Shown in pieces: positions 54,238 to 58,611 of a DNA stretch of 58,611 nt; within the stretch, counting starts at the first letter, position 1, and each line of letters opens with the position of its first letter. The notes under the pieces are model-generated. The model saw nothing but the letters and a program-made list of their open reading frames with translations. It ran no database searches and had not been told where the DNA came from. The position numbers were made by a program, and so were the translations under genes. The DNA is from an uncultured Lachnospiraceae bacterium (lineage in GTDB: Bacteria; Bacillota; Clostridia; Lachnospirales; Lachnospiraceae): the NCBI GenBank assembly GCA_900316625.1, contig ONDO01000013.1:1-58611 (forward strand), read 5' to 3'.

Positions 54238-54828
54238 ATGAAGAATGTACTTCGCTGGATAGTCATCGGCGCGATTCTTGCTGCGCTGGTACTGGGCTAC
54301 TACTGGTATCTGTCCAATTTGGATCACAGCAATGACAATGAGTCATCCAAAGAGACCAAGGTGGAGGAAGTGGACCGTATTCTGAATAAGGATCTGGATG
54401 CTGCTTACCCCGAGACTCCGCGTGGTGTCGTCAAGTGGTACAACCGTATCATTACGGAATACTATGCCAGAGAACACAGCGATTCCGAGATTACCGGTCT
54501 TGCCAATCAGACCAGAAAACTTCTGGATGAGGAGCTCTTAGAGAAGAATCCGGAGGATGCTTATCTTGCCTCTGTAAAGTCAGATATCGCTTCCTGGAAT
54601 GACCGTAAAGCGAAGATCGTGACGACGGAAGTCTGCAGCAGCAACAATGTTCGTTACGAGACAGTGAATGGCTATGAATGTGCCTATGTAACAGCCTATT
54701 ACTGCACCAAGGAGAATGTCGACATCGTTCAGTCCTATCAGGAATTCTGCCTGAGGAAGGACAAGGACGGTAAGTGGAAGATCTTAACCTGGAGACTGAC
54801 GACCGGCGATGAGAGTGATTACATCTGA
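54238..54828 (+). CDS. Hypothetical membrane-anchored protein
   Basis: The protein has 196 residues. One N-terminal membrane helix (about 6-26), then a helical, charged extracytoplasmic domain with RGVVKWYNRIITEYYAREHS and a C-terminal beta-rich part ending GKWKILTWRLTTGDESDYI. It does not match a family I can name with confidence. The start is 2 bases after rnz and 56 bp before tsaD, so it belongs to the operon. GAGGAATAGG may serve as ribosome site. Confidence 0.75.
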   Translation: MKNVLRWIVIGAILAALVLGYYWYLSNLDHSNDNESSKETKVEEVDRILNKDLDAAYPETPRGVVKWYNRIITEYYAREHSDSEITGLANQTRKLLDEELLEKNPEDAYLASVKSDIASWNDRKAKIVTTEVCSSNNVRYETVNGYECAYVTAYYCTKENVDIVQSYQEFCLRKDKDGKWKILTWRLTTGDESDYI

Positions 54829-54884
54829 TGCCTGATGGGATGCGGCCGGAAGTAATCAGTGGATGTGAGAAGTAAGGATTTGAA

Positions 54885-55895
54885 ATGTTAATACTTGGTA
54901 TTGAGAGCTCCTGCGATGAAACGGCAGCGGCTGTTGTAGAAGATGGACGTAAGGTCCTGTCCAATGCAATCTCCACACAGATTCCCATTCATACCCTCTA
55001 TGGTGGTGTTGTACCTGAGATTGCATCCAGAAAACATATTGAGAGAATTAACCAGGTGGTAGAGCAGGGACTGTCGGATGCCGGCGTTAGCCTGGATGAC
55101 ATCGATGCCATCGGTGTGACCTATGGCCCTGGGCTTGTCGGACCACTTCTGGTTGGCACTTCATTTGCGAAGGCCTTAGCCTATGGAAGAAAACTGCCTC
55201 TGATCGGTGTGCATCATATCGAAGGCCATATCAGTGCAAACTATATCGAGCATCCGGATCTCGAGCCGCCCTTCCTCTGTCTGGTGGTGTCTGGCGGTCA
55301 CACCCATCTGGTGCGCGTACTGGATTACGGCGAATACCAGATCCTGGGTCGTACGGTCGATGATGCGGCAGGTGAAGCCTTTGATAAGGTGGCGCGTGCC
55401 ATCGGGCTCGGCTATCCTGGCGGTCCCAAGATCCAGAAGAAGGCAGAAGAGGGCAATCCGGATGCGATTCTCTTCCCTCGTGCAAAGGTGGATGAACACC
55501 CTTATGACTTCTCCTTCTCCGGTCTTAAGTCTGCGGTTCTTAACTATCTGAATGCTTGTGAAATGAAGGGCGAGCCCATCAATGAGGCGGATGTCGCTGC
55601 TTCCTTCCAGAAGTCCGTGGTTACGGCTCTGGTGGATCATGCCATGATGGCACTGGATGAATTCGGTGGAGATAAATTTGCAATCGCTGGTGGCGTTGCA
55701 AGTAATTCTGCCTTCCGTGCGGCCATGCAGGAAGCTTGTAAGAAACGTGGAGTAGAGTTCCTCTGCCCGTCCCCCATTCTCTGTACTGATAATGCTGCAA
55801 TGATTGGTGCTGCAGCATACTATGATTATAAGAAGGGACATATCTCGTCCTGGGACCTGAATTCCCTACCTAATCTACAGCTCGGTGACAGATGA
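54885..55895 (+). CDS. tsaD: tRNA t6A transferase TsaD
   Basis: The protein has 336 residues. [20 protein letters not shown] at the N-terminus, [19 protein letters not shown] (iron ligands H-x-E-G-H, about 109-114), [13 protein letters not shown], and [19 protein letters not shown] near the end are all signature segments. It transfers threonylcarbamoyl to A37 of tRNA, with TsaB and TsaE from the same cluster. Confidence 0.97.
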   Translation: MLILGIESSCDETAAAVVEDGRKVLSNAISTQIPIHTLYGGVVPEIASRKHIERINQVVEQGLSDAGVSLDDIDAIGVTYGPGLVGPLLVGTSFAKALAYGRKLPLIGVHHIEGHISANYIEHPDLEPPFLCLVVSGGHTHLVRVLDYGEYQILGRTVDDAAGEAFDKVARAIGLGYPGGPKIQKKAEEGNPDAILFPRAKVDEHPYDFSFSGLKSAVLNYLNACEMKGEPINEADVAASFQKSVVTALVDHAMMALDEFGGDKFAIAGGVASNSAFRAAMQEACKKRGVEFLCPSPILCTDNAAMIGAAAYYDYKKGHISSWDLNSLPNLQLGDR

Positions 55896-55911
55896 TCATT
55901 AAAGGTAAGTT

Positions 55912-55940
55912 ACTAGCCGGAAAATGATTTTCCGGCTAGT
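55912..55940 (+). terminator. Hairpin between tsaD and ispD
   Basis: ACTAGCCGGAAAA (55912-55924) pairs perfectly with TTTTCCGGCTAGT (55928-55940). The following bases TCTGCTATCT are poor in T, so termination may be partial. Confidence 0.6.
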
Positions 55941-55974
55941 TCTGCTATCTATAGAAAATGAAATGAGGAAACGC

Positions 55975-56796
55975 GTGATCACTCAAGAGAAGCGTAAAAA
56001 TATTAAATTCAGTGCTGTCATTCTGGCGGCTGGTTCCGGCAGCCGCATGAAGTCGGACCTTCCCAAGCAGTATATGCCTCTCTGTGGCCGTCCTCTCATC
56101 ACCTATGCCATTGATGCTTTTGCAGAGGGCGACATAGATGAGATTGTGCTTGTCTGCACACCCGGGGACAAGGATTATATGCAGGATGAGATCCTCGGTA
56201 GATATTGTGAAGAAGCAATCCGGGAGGTTCCCGGAGGAATTCAGATAGTTGAGGGTGGAAGTGAGCGCGCAGAATCGGTTCTGAATGGTGTGCGGGCATC
56301 CCAAGGAGAGTATGTTCTTATCCATGATGGTGCACGTGCCTTTATCGATCAGGAGACGATCGGGCGAATCAAGGAGGCTGTAGAGAACTGGCGTGCCTGC
56401 GTGGCGGCAGTTCCGGAGAAGAACACCATCAAGTTTGCAGATGAAAAGGCTTGCGTTGAATCAACACCAGACCGCAGCAGGCTCTGGGAGATCCAGACGC
56501 CCCAGGCCTTCGAGCGAGAACTCTTACTGGATGCTTACGACCTGCTTCTTCAGGAAAAAGAGTGCAGGAACCTAAAGAAGATCACAGACGATGCCTCGGT
56601 TCTTGAACTTGCAAGAGAACTCGGTCGTAACTCTATGGATACCCGATTCGACCTTCCCATCCGGCTTGTGATGGGAGATTACAAGAATCTGAAGGTTACG
56701 ACTCCGGAAGACATGCTCTTCGGCCAGGCAATTCTATCTGCGAGACAGGTAGATGGGGATGGAAATCATCAGGAAGATCATTCCGAGGTAGAATAG
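55975..56796 (+). CDS. ispD: 2-C-methyl-D-erythritol 4-phosphate cytidylyltransferase
   Basis: The protein has 273 residues from GTG 55975, which has GAGGA 4 bases upstream; ATG 55963 is an alternative. Signature segments: AVILAAGSGSRMKSDLPKQY (CTP site), VLIHDGARAFI, and PDRSRLWEIQTPQAFERELL, ending KVTTPEDMLFGQAIL. It is longer than typical IspD (about 230) because of N- and C-terminal tails; the C-terminal tail GDGNHQEDHSEVE lies in DNA that overlaps the converging membrane-protein gene. It makes CDP-ME in the MEP isoprenoid pathway. Confidence 0.92.
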   Translation: MITQEKRKNIKFSAVILAAGSGSRMKSDLPKQYMPLCGRPLITYAIDAFAEGDIDEIVLVCTPGDKDYMQDEILGRYCEEAIREVPGGIQIVEGGSERAESVLNGVRASQGEYVLIHDGARAFIDQETIGRIKEAVENWRACVAAVPEKNTIKFADEKACVESTPDRSRLWEIQTPQAFERELLLDAYDLLLQEKECRNLKKITDDASVLELARELGRNSMDTRFDLPIRLVMGDYKNLKVTTPEDMLFGQAILSARQVDGDGNHQEDHSEVE

Positions 56797-57114
56797 CAGG
56801 ACCTGGTAGATGGATGAATTACCTGCAATCTCGAAGATGCCACGAAGGAGCGATGAGATCGTCACACATGCAATGCCGGAATTCCAGGCATTGAAGCTGA
56901 TGCGACCCGGTTGCAGGGCTCCTGGAAAGAAATATAGAATAACTGCCGGAAGGAGACCTAAGATTGCCGGAAAGAGAAAGGCGTAGGTCATCCATGGGGA
57001 TAGAACCCCATGCCCGAAGAAGTTATAGATCGAAGAAAATATCATAACGAAGGCTGAGAGGACTGCGAAGAGAATCGCAGTCTTTTTCATATTATAGAGA
57101 TTGTGCTTATGCAT
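56734..57114 (-). CDS. Small four-helix membrane protein
   Basis: The protein has 126 residues on the minus strand. ATG 57114 has GGAAAGGAATAAT upstream. Four hydrophobic helices, beginning KKTAILFAVLSAFVMIFSSI, and no recognised domain. It ends inside ispD (63-bp tail-to-tail overlap). It lies directly downstream of the broken glycosidase gene, so it may be part of the same transcription unit. Confidence 0.75.
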   Translation of the reverse strand: MHKHNLYNMKKTAILFAVLSAFVMIFSSIYNFFGHGVLSPWMTYAFLFPAILGLLPAVILYFFPGALQPGRISFNAWNSGIACVTISSLLRGIFEIAGNSSIYQVLLFYLGMIFLMISIPIYLSRR

Positions 57115-57343
57115 ATTATTCCTTTCCTGAGAGGGGAGCCTGTCCTACTCTGTGATATAGATAATGTCGCTTACAGAACGTTCCTTGATGCTTCTGCCAG
57201 TGGTAGTAGGATTGTTGATCACCTGTCCATTGAAATACATGGTGGTAGATCCGCCACCATCGAGATTGTAAGCTTCACTGCAACCGAGATCCTGCATGAC
57301 CCGGGCAAGTTGGTAGAGGGGAAGACCCTCACTTTCGGAAGTC

Positions 57344-57363
57344 CTGCCGTCAGCTGCCGTCAG
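57344..57363. repeat. Exact 10-bp tandem duplication inside the glycosidase gene
   Basis: Two adjacent copies of CTGCCGTCAG. The extra copy creates TGA on the minus strand right after VVSDGS. Confidence 0.95.
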
Positions 57364-57828
57364 AGACGACCATGACATAATGACCCTTCTCGATCATGCC
57401 GATGGCAGTTCTGGGATTTGAGGTCATACTCCGGGAGACTTCTTGGGATTCTGTGACAGAAAGCTCGCTGTCTTCGACAAGCCCCGGACCGAAGGAGAAG
57501 ATCTGTACCGCGCCGGCAGCCTGAAGTTCTTCTGCAGTGACATCAGATTCATCTATGATGTCGAAGGTCCCGTCCTCATAGATGACCAGGTCTTCCTGAG
57601 AGGAAGAGGCAGCGGTGCTTCGATAGAGGTAACCGTTACGCATTACATATCCGCTGTCATGGAAACCATAGTAATCACCATTGATGGCAAGGATGGCCCC
57701 GACCTCTTGGGCAATCGAGCTGGTTTTGTCAGAGATATTGCGTCCGAAGGAGCCGTCAGCAAGACCGGACAGAAGGACGGAAGGGTCATCGAGATAGATA
57801 TCTGCGATGTAGACCTGGGTGTCGGCTA

Positions 57829-57872
57829 TGGTCTTCTCGGTGATGGTGATTGGTCTTCTCGGTGATGGTGAT
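57829..57872. repeat. Exact 22-bp tandem duplication inside the glycosidase gene
   Basis: Copies 57829-57850 and 57851-57872 are identical (TGGTCTTCTC...GATGGTGAT). The inserted length is 3n+1, so it shifts the minus-strand frame. Confidence 0.95.
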
Positions 57873-58081
57873 ACTGATACCATAAGCGGTGTAGGAGCTA
57901 TCGGTGATCACGGCGGAAGAATTGTCACTATCTGAGGCGGAAGTTCTGACAGAAGTCTGATCCTCTGCCCTAACTACATCGGAAGGAAGGACGAAGGCCT
58001 CTAAGAGGGTGAAGGTTGTATAGAGGATCAGGCAGAGTGTAAAAGGAAGAGCCCAGATATAGGGGTATTTCATATCCTTCT

Positions 58082-58233
58082 TCATACGCGCCTCCTTTCG
58101 TGGGCTGGGATGATTACGTAGACCAGACGGGCAAAGATGGTTGCAAGGATGAGTTCTGCTGTGGATGCGCCGCAGAGCAGAACGATTATGTGTCCAGTTC
58201 GTATGCTGGAATTAAGATGATCTGTGATCTCAT
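58082..58233 (-). pseudogene. Remnant of a gene upstream of the glycosidase, possibly GT2/GtrA glycosyltransferase
   Basis: On the minus strand GGGAGGTTACC precedes ATG 58233, which opens MRSQIILIPAYELDT and then stops. IILIPAYE-D is a typical start of family 2 glycosyltransferases. A different frame downstream encodes a hydrophobic C-terminus (HIIVLLCGASTAELILATIF and onward) ending ERRRV, whose stop overlaps the glycosidase start as ATGA. The two pieces look like the ends of one gene after a large internal deletion. I infer a bifunctional GT2/GtrA gene because such genes often sit beside NAGPA genes, but only about 50 codons remain. Confidence 0.4.
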
Positions 58234-58342
58234 AGGTAACCTCCCGATGACAGGTAACTGTTTCTTGTTATCATGGCAATATCTTAGGAGGGAAAACTTA
58301 AACCAAACATAAATTTTGCCTTGAATTTGACATGGAAATATA

Positions 58343-58371
58343 TTGACAGAAGGCCATGCTTCGTGTAATAT
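58343..58371 (+). promoter_or_regulatory. Promoter of tRNA-Ala
   Basis: TTGACA (58343-58348) is 17 bp from TAATAT (58366-58371). Confidence 0.75.
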
Positions 58372-58393
58372 CGATAAGCATGATAAATCTCAC

Positions 58394-58466
58394 GGGGATG
58401 TAGCTCAGTTGGGAGAGCACCTGCCTTGCAAGCAGGGGGTCGAGAGTTCGAATCTCTTCATCTCCA
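58394..58466 (+). tRNA. tRNA-Ala (anticodon TGC)
   Basis: Acceptor GGGGATG pairs with CATCTCC, with a G-T wobble. Anticodon stem CCTGC/GCAGG, loop CTTGCAA, anticodon TGC at 58427-58429. T arm GAGAGTTCGAATCTC. No encoded CCA. It is followed by a seven-T run that may end transcription. Confidence 0.96.
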
Positions 58467-58485
58467 CTATTTTTTTACTTAATTT

Positions 58486-58572
58486 TGGGAGCACTTGTTA
58501 CCATCTAAGTGCTCTGCATGTATCGCACGTAAGATGCTGACTTCGCTTACGCTCGTCACCATCTAAGTGCTC
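58486..58572. repeat. Repeat pair and hairpin downstream of tRNA-Ala
   Basis: ACCATCTAAGTGCTC occurs at 58500-58514 and again at 58558-58572. The first copy also closes a hairpin, GAGCACTT (58489-58496) with AAGTGCTC (58507-58514). It may be the start of a further array running past the window edge. Confidence 0.7.
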
Positions 58573-58611
58573 ATAACGTGCAGACTCACTAAATTCGAAC
58601 TTCGCCTTCGG

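Larger units (their letters stand above)
57145..58085 (-). pseudogene. Phosphodiester glycosidase (NAGPA family), broken by two tandem duplications
   Basis: Three minus-strand frames together give one complete secreted NAGPA-family protein of about 302 residues. Frame one starts at 58085 (AAAGGAGG upstream) with MKKDMKYPYIWALPFTLCLI and a signal anchor. Frame two carries ADIYLDDPSVLLSGLADGSF, AILAINGDYYGFHDSGYVMR and NPRTAIGMIEKGHYVMVVSD. Frame three ends YNLDGGGSTTMYFNGQVINN, the family's C-terminal hallmark. The breaks are an exact 22-bp tandem duplication (57829-57850 and 57851-57872) and an exact 10-bp one (57344-57353 and 57354-57363). Removing one copy of each restores a continuous frame (TITEKTIADTQ and VVSDGRTSES). 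Related proteins cleave phosphodiester-linked sugars at the cell surface. Confidence 0.88.

Noticed and set aside
58100-58312. 70-codon + strand ORF near the right end
   Set aside because: Antisense to the remnant gene, no ribosome site or family signature.

Overview
The window looks like chromosomal DNA of a low-to-medium GC Firmicute of the class Clostridia, most likely family Lachnospiraceae. The evidence is gene order and content: uvrC-hprK-(M18 peptidase)-murB-rapZ-whiA-HPr, cdaR-like-ftsE-ftsX-ctpA-prfB, tsaE-tsaB-rimI-rnz-tsaD-ispD, a type III glutamine synthetase, class II aldolase, an FMN-riboswitch-controlled RibU, strong AGGAGG-type ribosome sites and TTGACA/TATAAT-type promoters. 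I cannot name the genus from sequence alone. No prophage, transposase, CRISPR array or plasmid module is visible, so this is mostly a housekeeping segment with almost all genes on the + strand.

Layout. 1-8 kb: the end of a DUF1294 gene, a chemoreceptor, a TrpXYZ-type ABC transporter, and a polar amino-acid ABC transporter. 8-19 kb: ftsH, then the uvrC-to-HPr cluster linking DNA repair, carbon-catabolite signalling (HPr kinase with an HPr-like target) and envelope synthesis, then a lipid kinase and fructose-bisphosphate aldolase. 20-25 kb: glutamine synthetase III facing a class A penicillin-binding protein. 25-31 kb: YigZ, tRNA-Gln, acyl-ACP thioesterase, a CvfB-like S1 protein, a YjfB-like small protein, RidA, thioredoxin reductase and an NlpC/P60 hydrolase. 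31-41 kb: a DnaA-box cluster, a CdaR/PucR regulator, FtsEX, CtpA, RF2, an ACT-domain protein with homoserine dehydrogenase, and glycerol kinase. 41-49 kb: MATE pump, second chemoreceptor, NUDIX hydrolase, SprA-related putative metalloprotease, Tex, a degenerate C39-like protein and ThrH. 49.5-58.6 kb: FMN riboswitch and RibU, a YcxB-like protein, the t6A (Tsa) genes with RimI and RNase Z, IspD, a decaying minus-strand locus, and tRNA-Ala.

Working together. Hom and ThrH can both act in the homoserine/threonine branch. TsaE, TsaB and TsaD are three of the t6A-synthesis proteins. HPr kinase and the HPr-like protein form a regulatory pair. FtsEX and several cell-wall enzymes (MurB, PBP1, NlpC/P60, CtpA) serve envelope growth.

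What stands out is short tandem duplication. At least eight intergenic or gene-end sites carry 2-7 tandem copies of 10-37 bp units. The units differ in sequence from site to site, and most form small hairpins. Two exact tandem duplications (22 bp and 10 bp) each put the phosphodiester glycosidase gene out of frame, and an 8-bp loss removes the catalytic glutamate pair of the M18 aminopeptidase. Low-complexity inserts in CvfB, Tex and the YcxB-like protein fit the same tendency. Other points of interest are four co-oriented DnaA boxes far from any dnaA gene, a 16-codon leader ORF whose perfect Shine-Dalgarno is paired in a hairpin ahead of the ACT/hom genes, and an HPr-like protein with Glu where the phosphorylated His should be.
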